Positions 25,660 to 34,597 of a DNA stretch of 64,000 nt are shown in pieces (position 1 is the first letter of the stretch; each line of letters begins with the position of its first letter). The position numbers and the translations under genes were made by a program. The stretch is from Ignavibacteriales bacterium (GTDB taxonomy: Bacteria; Bacteroidota; Ignavibacteria; Ignavibacteriales; Ignavibacteriaceae): NCBI GenBank assembly GCA_016700155.1, contig CP065001.1:682001-746000 (forward strand), written 5' to 3'. Under the pieces are notes generated by a model. The model saw nothing but the letters and a program-made list of their open reading frames with translations, made no database searches and was not told the origin of the DNA.

Positions 25660-27028
25660 CTTGTTTTTCGGAATCAGGCATTCGCCAGGTTTTGGGAATC
25701 AATTTTTTAAAGAAGGTAAAGTTGATTGTAACTGTTTCTTTGTTTGTTTTATATGTTAGGATAATTCCGGCAATTCCGATAAGGATATTTGCGGACCACA
25801 TACCCCAGAATGGTGAAAAGAAACCCCGCTCAGATAATTTTTCACCTCCGATTAAAAATGCCCAGTAAACAAGAAAGAAAAAAAGACTTATACTAGCGGC
25901 GACACCGAACCCGCCTTTTCGTACCATAATTCCAAGTGGTGCGCCAATCAAAACGAAAACAACACAAGCAACCGGTAATGCATATTTCTTATGAACTTCC
26001 ACCATGTACTTATCCATCTCTGCCTGATTATACTCAACACGTTTTGCCTGTGATAGAATAAAATTCTTTGCCGTTCGTACTTTTTCAATCGCACGCAGAT
26101 AAGTAAGATCAGTTTTATTTTTGTGCAGAACTGGAAAAGGATTGTTCATAATAGTACTGTCAGCAAAAAGATATTTTTGAACTTCTTTTGTCATGGAGCT
26201 GAGATACGATTGATGCAAAACGTCCAGACTGTCAACTATCGCAAGCATATGAGCTGAACTCAGTTCACGTTCACCTCTTGGACCACCGGGTGAGGATTGC
26301 TGAAATGAAAACTGGTCCGCATTCATAGTAATTCTATGTTTTTCAAATTCAAGTCTTCTGTACAGATGCGCCTGCTGTACATCACTTTCGTGTATTTCTC
26401 CGTTCTTCAGATCCATTATCAGTTTTGTCTGATCTTTGGAAAAAAATATTTTTCCCTGTTCCGCTGTAACAACTTTTAATTTCAGAGGCTCGGTGTAATC
26501 ATAAATCGTAAGGTCACTAAGAATGTTTGTCTGCTCATCAATTTTTCTTGCAAGCATTGCATAATTGGAAACTTCCTGTGAAAAAAATCCCGGCTGAAGT
26601 GAGAGAGTCGGTTTTTTGTTTGAAATATCCTGCATAAGATATTTTAATCTGTGGTTCGCATCTGGAAGAACATCATTATTGAATAACAATAACAGGTAAC
26701 CAAGTACTATACTTGCTGCAAAGGGAGGTATCATCATCCGGTAAAGTGATGTACCCGATGATTTCATTATTGTCACCTCGTTGTTTTGCGACATAGAACC
26801 AAACGCCATGAGCGATGCTACAAGCGCTGCCATTGGAATTACAAGTGCTACCATCCAGGCAAGACTGAATACTATCAATTGAATTACAACCCATGTGTCA
26901 AGTCCTTTCCCAACTAGCCTGTCTGCAAACTTCATTAAAAATTGCAAAAGGAAAATCAGGATGATTGTCACAGCGGAAAAAGTGAATGGAGCTATATGGG
27001 TTCTTAGAATGTACTTGTATAAAATCAT
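25643..27028 (-). CDS. lptF: LptF/LptG family permease (LptF-like)
   Basis: This 461-residue second permease subunit for lipopolysaccharide extraction is longer than LptG because of an enlarged periplasmic domain (about residues 125-360). Helices group at residues 10-120 and 355-440. The N-terminal I-L-Y-K-Y-I-L-R-T-H-I-A-P-F and E-V-T-I-M-K-S-S-G-T-S-L-Y are family features. It starts upstream of and overlaps the lptG-like gene, making a two-gene operon. It diverges from the lipoprotein gene at 27237. Confidence 0.88.
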   Translation of the reverse strand: MILYKYILRTHIAPFTFSAVTIILIFLLQFLMKFADRLVGKGLDTWVVIQLIVFSLAWMVALVIPMAALVASLMAFGSMSQNNEVTIMKSSGTSLYRMMIPPFAASIVLGYLLLLFNNDVLPDANHRLKYLMQDISNKKPTLSLQPGFFSQEVSNYAMLARKIDEQTNILSDLTIYDYTEPLKLKVVTAEQGKIFFSKDQTKLIMDLKNGEIHESDVQQAHLYRRLEFEKHRITMNADQFSFQQSSPGGPRGERELSSAHMLAIVDSLDVLHQSYLSSMTKEVQKYLFADSTIMNNPFPVLHKNKTDLTYLRAIEKVRTAKNFILSQAKRVEYNQAEMDKYMVEVHKKYALPVACVVFVLIGAPLGIMVRKGGFGVAASISLFFFLVYWAFLIGGEKLSERGFFSPFWGMWSANILIGIAGIILTYKTNKETVTINFTFFKKLIPKTWRMPDSEKQDENFR

Positions 27029-27236
27029 GGATGAAATATAACCAAGGTATAAAAGTTTAACAAGGAACAGTTATTTCCGGTAATGTCCATAATTATTTTT
27101 GAAATTTATATACTACAATTCAGGATAGAGAATTAGAATTCAGACTTCTATACTCAAATAAAAATGAAAAAAGTAAATCTCTTATTTTCCGTATGTATTT
27201 ATTATATTTGAACAAATGAAAAATAATAGTTGAATT

Positions 27237-28262
27237 ATGATCCGATCCAAGGCGCTTCTGTTCTTCTTCACTTTTTTTATCTGCTTTGGCTGTAACTTTT
27301 TAAGCAGTTCAGACAAATTAAATTTCAAAAGAGATGCACACTTCCCCCGCTGGTTAAGTAACGACAGCTACAGAACAGATCAAACATCAGGAATTACATT
27401 TATCGGGTACAGTATGGATAAGTATCCTTCATTCCTGATTTGTGATGATATTGGTAAAATCAACAGGCTGGAAATAAAAGAAGACACGATATTCAACTTC
27501 TATCCTGTTCACTTCGACTCAAAACTCGATTCAATGTTTGCTATGTATCCCAAAATAGATTTTGAAGAAATTTTTATTGACAGGCATACAGGAAATATTT
27601 ATTTATCGGTAGAAGGAAATGGTCCTGAGCCTGTTAAATACACATCAATATTTAAGCTGAATTTTAAAGACCAAAATGTATTTTCAGATTCCATTATTTC
27701 CATTGAAAAGCTTGATATTAAACCTTCAACAGATTTTTATCGATATGTAAAAAACAATCTTGGTTTTGAAGGTGCTGCTGCTGATGAAAAATATTTCTAT
27801 TTTGGATTTGAAGGCTTTTATGAAAATGGAATATTTACTGACAGTACAGTTATTTATATTGTTGATAAAAATGATCTGAGCATTGTTAAGGAAATAAGTA
27901 CACGTCCGTTAGGTATTCATACCATCTGCGGTCTGTATTCAGATGAAAATTATTCTTTGTATGGAGTTGACCGGAACAATAAAAATATTTTTCATATAAG
28001 TTTTGATGAGGAACTGGAAATCAGTAATTCGGTTTTAAGAACGGTAACCACAAATATTCCATCACATCCGGAATTTGATTATGTGGTTTCACTTGAATCA
28101 ATCACCATCGATGATAAAGGCAATATTTTTCTTGTTGACGATCCGTGGAGAAATTTTTTCATACCGCCCGGCGAAGTACTTCAGAAAATTGATGAACGAT
28201 CGGTTAAAAATTTTAAAGATTTCATTCCCGTTATTTATAAATTCAATCTCAATAATAATTAA
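27237..28262 (+). CDS. Lipoprotein with beta-propeller-like domain
   Basis: The 341-residue product has a lipoprotein signal ending F-F-I-C-F-G-C (Cys19). The rest is a beta-rich protein with repeats of the style D-R-H-T-G-N-I-Y-L-S-V-E and N-N-L-G-F-E-G-A-A-A-D-E-K-Y-F-Y-F-G-F-E-G. This resembles esterase-like phytase or SdiA-regulated beta-propellers. No catalytic residues can be assigned. It lies twelve bases before an M20 peptidase gene, preceded by no other gene on its strand, so the two are probably cotranscribed. Confidence 0.72.
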   Translation: MIRSKALLFFFTFFICFGCNFLSSSDKLNFKRDAHFPRWLSNDSYRTDQTSGITFIGYSMDKYPSFLICDDIGKINRLEIKEDTIFNFYPVHFDSKLDSMFAMYPKIDFEEIFIDRHTGNIYLSVEGNGPEPVKYTSIFKLNFKDQNVFSDSIISIEKLDIKPSTDFYRYVKNNLGFEGAAADEKYFYFGFEGFYENGIFTDSTVIYIVDKNDLSIVKEISTRPLGIHTICGLYSDENYSLYGVDRNNKNIFHISFDEELEISNSVLRTVTTNIPSHPEFDYVVSLESITIDDKGNIFLVDDPWRNFFIPPGEVLQKIDERSVKNFKDFIPVIYKFNLNNN

Positions 28263-28273
28263 GGAGAAAAAAA

Positions 28274-29638
28274 TTGGAAGAAGTGATATCCTATATCAGG
28301 AACAATAAAGATTTATACATCGAGGAATTAAAAGATTTCCTAAGAATCCCCAGTATAAGTACACTTCCTGAAAATAAAACAGATATCAATAACGCAGCAC
28401 AATTTGTTGCTGATAAACTTACATCGGCAGGAATGAACAGGGTAGAAGTTTTTCAAACGGAAGGACATCCGTTGGTTTACGGTGAATGGTTGGGTGCACC
28501 TGGTAAACCCACAGTATTAATTTACGGACATTATGATGTGCAGCCTGTTGACCCGATTGAGTTATGGGACAGCCCACCATTTGAACCCGTGATAAAAGAT
28601 GGGAAAATTTTTGCTCGAGGCGCTACCGATGATAAGGGACAAATGTACATGCACATAAAAAGTGTCGAAGCATTTTTCAAAACTGCAGGTAGTCTTCCTC
28701 TCAACGTAAAATTTTTAATTGAAGGGGAAGAAGAAATCGGAAGCGGTAATCTTGAATCGTTCATTAATCTTAAAACTGATTTATTAAAATGTGATGCAGT
28801 ACTCGTTTCAGATACATCGCTTTATGGACCAGGCATACCGACTTTAACTTATGGCTTACGCGGTTTAAGCTATATGGAAGTTGAAGTCACCGGACCAAAT
28901 CGTGATCTTCACTCAGGTACATTTGGCGGGGCGGTAGCTAACCCGATTAATATTCTGGCTTCAATGATTACAAAACTTCAGGACAAAGATGGAAAAATTA
29001 CCATCCCAGGTTTTTATAATGATGTTTTGAAACTGACGAAAAAAGAACGAGAGAATTTTAAAGCGCTGAAATTCTCTGAAAAGAAATTCGCAAAAGAACT
29101 TGGTGTCGCAGAACTAAAAGGTGAAAAAGGATTTACAACACTCGAGAGGATCTGGGCAAGACCAACGCTTGACTGTAATGGAATATTTGGAGGGTTCACC
29201 GGCAAAGGAGCTAAAACTGTACTGCCTGGAAAAGCCACAGCTAAAATCAGTATGCGTTTAGTCCCTAATCAAGAACCGAAAAAAATTGCAAAATTATTTA
29301 CCAAGTATATACATCAGATCGCACCCAAATCCGTAAAGGTGAAGGTATCTGATTTACACGGTGGTTTACCCGCAATGACACCACTTGAAGACCCTGCAAT
29401 TCTGGCTGCTTCAAAAGCTATATCAAAAGCATTCGGCAAGAAAACAGTTTTTATGCGTGAGGGAGGTTCTATCCCGATCATAACTGTATTCCAGAGGAAA
29501 CTAAAAGCACCGGCAGTATTAATGGGACTTGGTTTGAATACCGAGAATCTTCACTCACCAAATGAGCACTTTGATCTTAATCATTACCAGCTTGGTATAA
29601 TGAGCTCTGCTTATTTTCTGAAGGAATATTCTTTATAA
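28274..29638 (+). CDS. M20 family metallopeptidase (dipeptidase-type)
   Basis: The start is TTG, eight bases after an AAGGAG Shine-Dalgarno. The 454-residue enzyme has the M20 metal ligands in order: His in I-Y-G-H-Y-D-V-Q-P-V near residue 86, Asp in G-A-T-D-D-K-G-Q, the catalytic and binding glutamates in E-G-E-E-E-I-G-S, Asp in V-S-D-T, and His in N-L-H-S-P-N-E near the C-terminus. A dimerisation/lid domain lies between about 190 and 310. It is a likely cytoplasmic dipeptidase or aminoacyl hydrolase of the ArgE/DapE/CNDP group; the exact substrate is unknown. Confidence 0.93.
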   Translation: MEEVISYIRNNKDLYIEELKDFLRIPSISTLPENKTDINNAAQFVADKLTSAGMNRVEVFQTEGHPLVYGEWLGAPGKPTVLIYGHYDVQPVDPIELWDSPPFEPVIKDGKIFARGATDDKGQMYMHIKSVEAFFKTAGSLPLNVKFLIEGEEEIGSGNLESFINLKTDLLKCDAVLVSDTSLYGPGIPTLTYGLRGLSYMEVEVTGPNRDLHSGTFGGAVANPINILASMITKLQDKDGKITIPGFYNDVLKLTKKERENFKALKFSEKKFAKELGVAELKGEKGFTTLERIWARPTLDCNGIFGGFTGKGAKTVLPGKATAKISMRLVPNQEPKKIAKLFTKYIHQIAPKSVKVKVSDLHGGLPAMTPLEDPAILAASKAISKAFGKKTVFMREGGSIPIITVFQRKLKAPAVLMGLGLNTENLHSPNEHFDLNHYQLGIMSSAYFLKEYSL

Positions 29639-29652
29639 ACTAAAATTTATGG

Positions 29653-29673
29653 AGACAGCATTTTGTGCTGTCT
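29653..29673 (+). terminator. Terminator-like hairpin after the M20 peptidase
   Basis: A perfect eight-base stem AGACAGCA with TGCTGTCT and a five-base loop begins 15 bases after the stop codon. The following sequence has only a weak T tract (CTACTATTTT), so it may be an imperfect terminator. Confidence 0.6.
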
Positions 29674-29697
29674 CTACTATTTTAAATAACATTGAAA

Positions 29698-30552
29698 ATG
29701 TTTAAAAGACTTAATTCTATTGTTAGGATAGGTTGCATAGCTTTACTGATTATTATTCAGTCATGCGGAAATGAAAATTCTGATAGTGGAAATCATGACG
29801 GGAATTTAAATGTCGCAAACCTACCTGATAAAGATGCTCAAATTCAAAGATATAATCTCAGCATAAAAAAAGAACAAGCACTTTCCAGGACTGTATGTGA
29901 TACCATTGCACTCACCGAATATATCCTTGATACTTATCCACCAGGTACCTACCTGGTTGATTTGGACAAAACACTTACATACAACATTCCTTCATCTGCC
30001 GTTATTTACTCGGATAAATATATCTTTGCAGTTATTGCAAGTTCAAAACCGGGTGAACGCCTGATCGATACAAAAAATATTGTTGGATTTGATCAGAGTT
30101 ATATTGATCTGGATAGTACAAAACTCGGTACTGCTTTTTTTTATTTGGTTTTATTTGAATGTGATAATGGAAAATTCAAAACAATCTGGGAAGCACCGGT
30201 ACCATCTCACGGAGGGTTTAACACGCTCTCAATGGAAAAATGGAATTATCAAAATACACCATATATCCGGTTAAATTTTCATTATGCCCAGGGTGTCGGA
30301 CACATTGATTACAATTATTTTCTTGTTAATGGTATTACATCAATGCCGCACCTGTTAATGACCTACAAAGGATTAAGATTTCAACGAACTATTACTAATG
30401 CGAATAATGATATCTATCCCGATTACTATGAATATGTGTTTTACGAATCAGACAAAAAAATCGCTGTGCATGACTCTGTTGTTTTTCTATGGAATATGAA
30501 AGATAGCCTTTACTTCAACCCGCGAAATCCGCATCAAACGCGGTCATATTAA
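29698..30552 (+). CDS. Uncharacterised lipoprotein
   Basis: I start at ATG 29698 (MFKRLNSIVRIGCIALLIIIQSC), 284 residues; a TTG two codons earlier is possible. The lipobox ends at Cys23 (I-I-I-Q-S-C), followed by an acidic, Asn/Ser-rich linker. The body shows no family that I recognise; segments such as L-V-L-F-E-C-D-N-G-K-F-K-T-I-W-E-A-P-V-P suggest a beta-rich surface domain. It follows the peptidase gene on the same strand, but a hairpin lies between. Confidence 0.7.
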   Translation: MFKRLNSIVRIGCIALLIIIQSCGNENSDSGNHDGNLNVANLPDKDAQIQRYNLSIKKEQALSRTVCDTIALTEYILDTYPPGTYLVDLDKTLTYNIPSSAVIYSDKYIFAVIASSKPGERLIDTKNIVGFDQSYIDLDSTKLGTAFFYLVLFECDNGKFKTIWEAPVPSHGGFNTLSMEKWNYQNTPYIRLNFHYAQGVGHIDYNYFLVNGITSMPHLLMTYKGLRFQRTITNANNDIYPDYYEYVFYESDKKIAVHDSVVFLWNMKDSLYFNPRNPHQTRSY

Positions 30553-30684
30553 TTTTTTTTTGTATCTTTGCACATCAAAAATCTTCCGGTGAGTTTATTT
30601 CAGTTTAATTGTTGTATAGGTTCGTCGGGTAAAATTTATTTAATCAGAAGGAGTTATAATTGGTATTAAAAGTATGGAGATGGG

Positions 30685-31788
30685 ATGACTGGTGTTGATG
30701 TAAATGTTAATCCACTTGTTGAGTATATAAATTCACTTGGATATAGTATTGAAAAACATAACGGTAACGGTACTGTAAAGACGTATACCTCTTTAGAATC
30801 TGAACTTGATTCGATTTATAACGGAGTCGGGCTGAGAAATATTTCCCATACAGGAATAATTGAACTCAAAGGCGCAGACACACTTGACTTTATACACAGG
30901 ATAAGTACAAATGCTGTAAAAGATTTACCCAAAGAAGGTTTAACCAATACCGTTTTTGTAACTGAAAAGGGAAGGATAATTGATTTAGCCACAATTATGA
31001 ATTTTGAAGGTCACCAGCTTCTGATATGTAGTGATACTTATAAGCTGAAGGTGTTAAGCTGGATTAATAAATACATCATAACAGATGATGTTAAAGCCAA
31101 CGATGCGAATGGAAAATATACTTTGCTTGAATTGATAGGTCCACAGGCAGATTCAATTGTAACTCTCGTTTGCGGAAGTATAGTAAATAGTATTCCACCG
31201 GACTCATTCAAAATAATTAATACTGAAGGGATGTTGTTCTTTCTCCTTAAGATTAAAGAGAAAAATGGCTCTATAAAGTTCTGGATTATTGCCGATGCAA
31301 ATAACGCACATAAGTTCACAAGGTATGTGTTTGAGAATAAAGGACCGTTTAATCTGAATCTTGTTGGTGAAGAATCTTATAATATTTATAGAATCGAACA
31401 AGGATTGCTTTCCGCTCCCGAAGAATTAAATGATAACTATAATCCATTGGAATCAGGGTTAAAGGAATATATCAGTTTTACAAAAGGATGTTTTATTGGT
31501 CAGGAAGTTATTGCACGTTTAGATACATACGATAAAGTTCAAAAGAATCTTTGTGGAATTGAGCTTGAAGAATTTCCCGGGATGACATCCGGAATCCTGC
31601 TTTATAATAATGAGGATAACGAAGCCGGAATAATTACGTCAGTCGTGGAATCAACCAGACTGAGAAAAATTATCGGACTGGCTTATATACATAAGTCTTT
31701 TTTAAGTGATGAGACAGAATTGTTCTGTAAAATGAATGCAGGCAAAAAAATAAAAATTAAATTAGCTTCTGTTCCATTTAAAAAATGA
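30685..31788 (+). CDS. ygfZ: YgfZ/GcvT folate-binding protein
   Basis: This 367-residue folate-binding protein acts in iron-sulfur cluster assembly or repair. The defining K-G-C-F-I-G-Q-E-V motif is at residues 267-275 with Cys269. The N-terminal GcvT-like segment (VGLRNISHTGIIELKGADTLDFIHRISTNAV) also fits. I keep the ATG at 30685, supported by GGAG nine bases upstream; nearer ATGs are in other frames and stop at once. A TATCTTTG box at 30563-30570 resembles the Bacteroidota -7 element, but no good -33 box is seen. It overlaps the next gene by four bases. Confidence 0.92.
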   Translation: MTGVDVNVNPLVEYINSLGYSIEKHNGNGTVKTYTSLESELDSIYNGVGLRNISHTGIIELKGADTLDFIHRISTNAVKDLPKEGLTNTVFVTEKGRIIDLATIMNFEGHQLLICSDTYKLKVLSWINKYIITDDVKANDANGKYTLLELIGPQADSIVTLVCGSIVNSIPPDSFKIINTEGMLFFLLKIKEKNGSIKFWIIADANNAHKFTRYVFENKGPFNLNLVGEESYNIYRIEQGLLSAPEELNDNYNPLESGLKEYISFTKGCFIGQEVIARLDTYDKVQKNLCGIELEEFPGMTSGILLYNNEDNEAGIITSVVESTRLRKIIGLAYIHKSFLSDETELFCKMNAGKKIKIKLASVPFKK

Positions 31789-32339
31789 AAATTTATACCA
31801 AGACGGGAGATAATGGGGAAACAGGATTATTCGGCGGGGAAAGGGTTTCGAAAAATTCATCAAGAATAGAAGCGTATGGCACTGTTGATGAATTGAATTC
31901 GTTTATCGGTTTGGCAATAATTGAATGTAACTCTGCTGAAGTAAAAATTCTTTTACAAAAAATTCAGAATAAATTATTTGTATTGGGGTCGGATCTAGCT
32001 ACACCTGATACAGAAAAAAATAAAAAACTTAACATAACAAGAGTAACACCTGAATTTGCCGCTGAAATTGAAAACGCAATTGATTATTATACAGCGCAAC
32101 TTGACGAACTTAAAAATTTTATTCTACCTGGAGGCTCAAAAGGATCTTCATTACTTCAGGTTTGCAGGACAATTTGCAGAAGAGCTGAACGAAAAGTAGT
32201 TGCGATTAATGATGGTGTAAAAATCAGCTCTGAAGTAATAATTTATCTTAACAGGTTATCGGATTTATTTTTTGTTCTTTCACGTTTTGAAAACAAAGTC
32301 TCAAACATCCCTGATGTAATCTGGAATCCAAAGTTATAG
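31785..32339 (+). CDS. PduO-type cob(I)alamin adenosyltransferase
   Basis: This 184-residue enzyme transfers the adenosyl group of ATP to cob(I)alamin. The N-terminal signature K-I-Y-T-K-T-G-D-N-G-E-T-G-L-F-G-G-E-R-V (residues 2-21) is diagnostic, with the ATP-contacting Y-G-T-V-D-E-L-N near residue 31. The C-terminal R-T-I-C-R-R-A-E-R and Y-L-N-R-L-S-D-L-F-F also match. It overlaps ygfZ by ATGA, and is followed by the tmRNA gene 36 bp later. Confidence 0.95.
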   Translation: MKIYTKTGDNGETGLFGGERVSKNSSRIEAYGTVDELNSFIGLAIIECNSAEVKILLQKIQNKLFVLGSDLATPDTEKNKKLNITRVTPEFAAEIENAIDYYTAQLDELKNFILPGGSKGSSLLQVCRTICRRAERKVVAINDGVKISSEVIIYLNRLSDLFFVLSRFENKVSNIPDVIWNPKL

Positions 32340-32375
32340 ATGAAATTTGGATTACGAGATTTTCAATTTCACCCT

Positions 32376-32733
32376 GGGGGTGAATTTTGGTTTCGACGGG
32401 GTTAAAGAGGCATTGAACTGCATACCGTGTTCTCCGTGTACACGTTAACAAAGCGGTACAAAACAATAACTGGCGAATATAACTACGCCTTAGCTGCTTA
32501 ATTAAACATTAACAGCCGTTCTGTATAATTTCTCATACCGGGTTATATAAGAACGACGTTTAGGTATGATAGCAGATTCCATCGCTCTTATGGATGAAGC
32601 AAAATCTTTAATGAGCAGGCTTAAAGTGATCCTTGTCTGTCAGGTAGCTTTAAGTTAAAACAATAACAGACTAAGTATGTAGGCGTTCTTTGGATCTTAA
32701 CTTCGGACCGGGGTTCGACTCCCCGCACCTCCA
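32376..32733 (+). ncRNA. ssrA: tmRNA (ssrA)
   Basis: The RNA rescues stalled ribosomes by adding a degradation tag. The acceptor stem is GGGGGTG at 32376-32382 pairing with CACCTCC at 32726-32732. The T arm (GGGGTTCGACTCCCC) is just before it. The tag reads GGC GAA TAT AAC TAC GCC TTA GCT GCT TAA at 32472-32501, that is G-E-Y-N-Y-A-L-A-A, with a GGC resume codon like other Bacteroidota tmRNAs. The CCA end is not encoded (ACCC follows). The RNA is about 358 nt and its 3' end borders the integrase-bearing island. Confidence 0.97.
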
Positions 32734-32790
32734 CCCAGTATTTATCTTCCTTAACCGAGCTTTACTTTATTTTATAAAAACATTAGAAAA

Positions 32791-32812
32791 TGCCTCGAAA
32801 GAGGCTTTTTTT
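32791..32812 (+). terminator. Intrinsic terminator downstream of ssrA
   Basis: A five-base stem GCCTC with GAGGC closes a GAAA tetraloop and is followed by seven T. It stands 58 bases beyond the tmRNA 3' end, within the first bases of the putative island. Confidence 0.88.
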
Positions 32813-32855
32813 GTTTATGTGATAGGCAAGTAAAGTAAAGCAAAATAAAGCAATT

Positions 32856-32888
32856 GTGTGTGAAATGTGTGTGAAATGTGTGTGAAAT
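32856..32888. repeat. Three tandem 11-bp repeats before the integrase
   Basis: The unit GTGTGTGAAAT occurs three times without gaps. One helical turn per unit and the place between ssrA and the integrase gene fit arm-type recombinase binding sites. Similar spaced GTGTGAA units occur near 59.13 kb. The role is inferred. Confidence 0.8.
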
Positions 32889-32947
32889 TTATTTTTGATT
32901 TATTATATTTCAGTAGTCGAACCCATGAAATAAATAAGGAGTAAGTT

Positions 32948-34213
32948 ATGAACATACATTTTTACCTCGAACGGAAGAATCTTAAATCACAAGAGAAAAC
33001 GATCTATGCTTATGTAAGATCACTCCATAAAACCAAAACTCTAATCCTTAACACAGGTCAGAAAATCAATCCTCTGAATTGGGATAAAGCATTTGAACGT
33101 GCGATAGAAAAAGGAAAAAACAAAAGCCCCGATTCAAGCGAACTGAATGATTTCTTAGATAGTTATAAAGAAGATGTTAAAAGATCAATTCGGGAGATTT
33201 TAAGAGAGAATCCATCGGCAGATTATGAGATGATAAAAGAATTTGTGTTAGAGAAATTTGGTAAAACTCAGCGTTCTCAACTTTCTTTTTTTGAATCATT
33301 AGATTTGTTTATTACCACAAGGAAAAAAGATTTGAGTTATGACTCAATAAGGAAATTCACGACCATAAAAAAACATTTGTTGGAATTTGAGTCGGTCGAA
33401 AGATTTAAAATTTCGTTTGATAAAATAGATTTGCTCTTTTATGATAAGTTGCTGAATTTTTTGCTCGGTGAAAAGAGAATGGTTAACAATTCTGCTTATA
33501 AAATTATTGGTCTTCTTAAAATATTTTTGAACTGGGCTTATGATAGAGGAATGAATAAAAAAAACGTTTTCAAAAAATTTAAAATTAAAGAAGATAAAGT
33601 AGATATAATCACTCTTTCGGCATTTGAGCTAACCAAACTATCAGACCTCAATCTAAAAAATAATCCAAGATTAAGTAGGGTGCGAGATCTGTTTTTATTT
33701 GGTTGTTTTACAGGAGGAAGATTTTCTGATCTAAATAGAATTGAATGGGAAGATATTAAAGATAATGTTTGGTATTTACGAGTTAAAAAAACAAGAGATG
33801 TAATTGAAATCCCGCTTCTTGATGAGGCATCCGAAATTATTGAGAAGTACAAATCAGAGTCCACTCCGTTGCCCAGAATTAGTAATCAAAAATTAAATCT
33901 ATACCTTAAAGAGCTTTGTGAATTGGCGGAAATCAATGACCCGGTAAAAATAGTAAGATACCGGGGAAGTCAGGCTTTGAGAATTGAAGGTTATAAATAT
34001 GAATTTGTCTCTGTACACACGGCAAGAAGGACATTCATAACGCAGTCTTTACTTAGGGGAATGAAAGCCGAAATTGTGATGAGTATTTCGGGGCATAAAA
34101 ATTTTCGAACTTTTAAAAAATATCTTGATATAACCCGCAAGGATAAAACCGAAGAATTAAAGAAAGCTTGGGCAAGGCCTAATTTGAGTATTGTGAATTT
34201 TGGAGAACAATAA
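32948..34213 (+). CDS. Tyrosine recombinase / integrase
   Basis: This 421-residue site-specific recombinase has all catalytic residues visible: Arg258 (TGGRFSD), His357 and Arg360 (HTARRTF), His383 (SGHKNF) and the nucleophile Tyr392 (KKYLDI). The N-terminal part has the Arm-DNA-binding type domain of Bacteroidota integrases (MNIHFYLERKNLKSQEKTIYAYVR) and a SAM-like core-binding domain (about residues 105-215). The gene is 215 bp from ssrA on the same strand, which suggests it integrated the island there. A small gene overlaps its stop codon. Confidence 0.95.
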   Translation: MNIHFYLERKNLKSQEKTIYAYVRSLHKTKTLILNTGQKINPLNWDKAFERAIEKGKNKSPDSSELNDFLDSYKEDVKRSIREILRENPSADYEMIKEFVLEKFGKTQRSQLSFFESLDLFITTRKKDLSYDSIRKFTTIKKHLLEFESVERFKISFDKIDLLFYDKLLNFLLGEKRMVNNSAYKIIGLLKIFLNWAYDRGMNKKNVFKKFKIKEDKVDIITLSAFELTKLSDLNLKNNPRLSRVRDLFLFGCFTGGRFSDLNRIEWEDIKDNVWYLRVKKTRDVIEIPLLDEASEIIEKYKSESTPLPRISNQKLNLYLKELCELAEINDPVKIVRYRGSQALRIEGYKYEFVSVHTARRTFITQSLLRGMKAEIVMSISGHKNFRTFKKYLDITRKDKTEELKKAWARPNLSIVNFGEQ

Positions 34214-34419
34214 TGGAAAATGAGATAAAGCTTAAAATATTAATGCAATGTGAACGAGGTCATATTTTGGATCCGGAAGAGGATTTTTTTGAATTAGGAT
34301 TATTAAGAATGCATGGCTTAATTGATGATGATTTAAAGTTGACCTCCGCGGGAGAAAGAGTATTAGGGGATATGATCTGTACACAGATATCCGAGAATGG
34401 AACATCTATTCAGATTTAA
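34213..34419 (+). CDS. Small acidic protein following the integrase
   Basis: This 68-residue protein begins at the last base of the integrase stop codon, so it is probably translated by coupling. It is acidic and may be a winged-helix fragment (FELGLLRMHGLIDDDLKLTSAGERVLGDM, the pattern of a wing and helix). Position would suit an excision or regulatory factor, but nothing in the sequence proves it. No family is recognised. Confidence 0.6.
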   Translation: MENEIKLKILMQCERGHILDPEEDFFELGLLRMHGLIDDDLKLTSAGERVLGDMICTQISENGTSIQI

Positions 34420-34597
34420 TAATTTTCAAAACTTTCAAAAGCAAATGAATAATCATCTCTACATCTGCTCCAAGTCCCTCATTTATCCTTAAAGTAATTC
34501 AAATTAATAAAAATCAGTCCATACCCATTGGCTTAAGCGACCGTACTCCTATTATAAATTATTTTTACGCCGCAATTTTGTAATAACGGAGTAAATA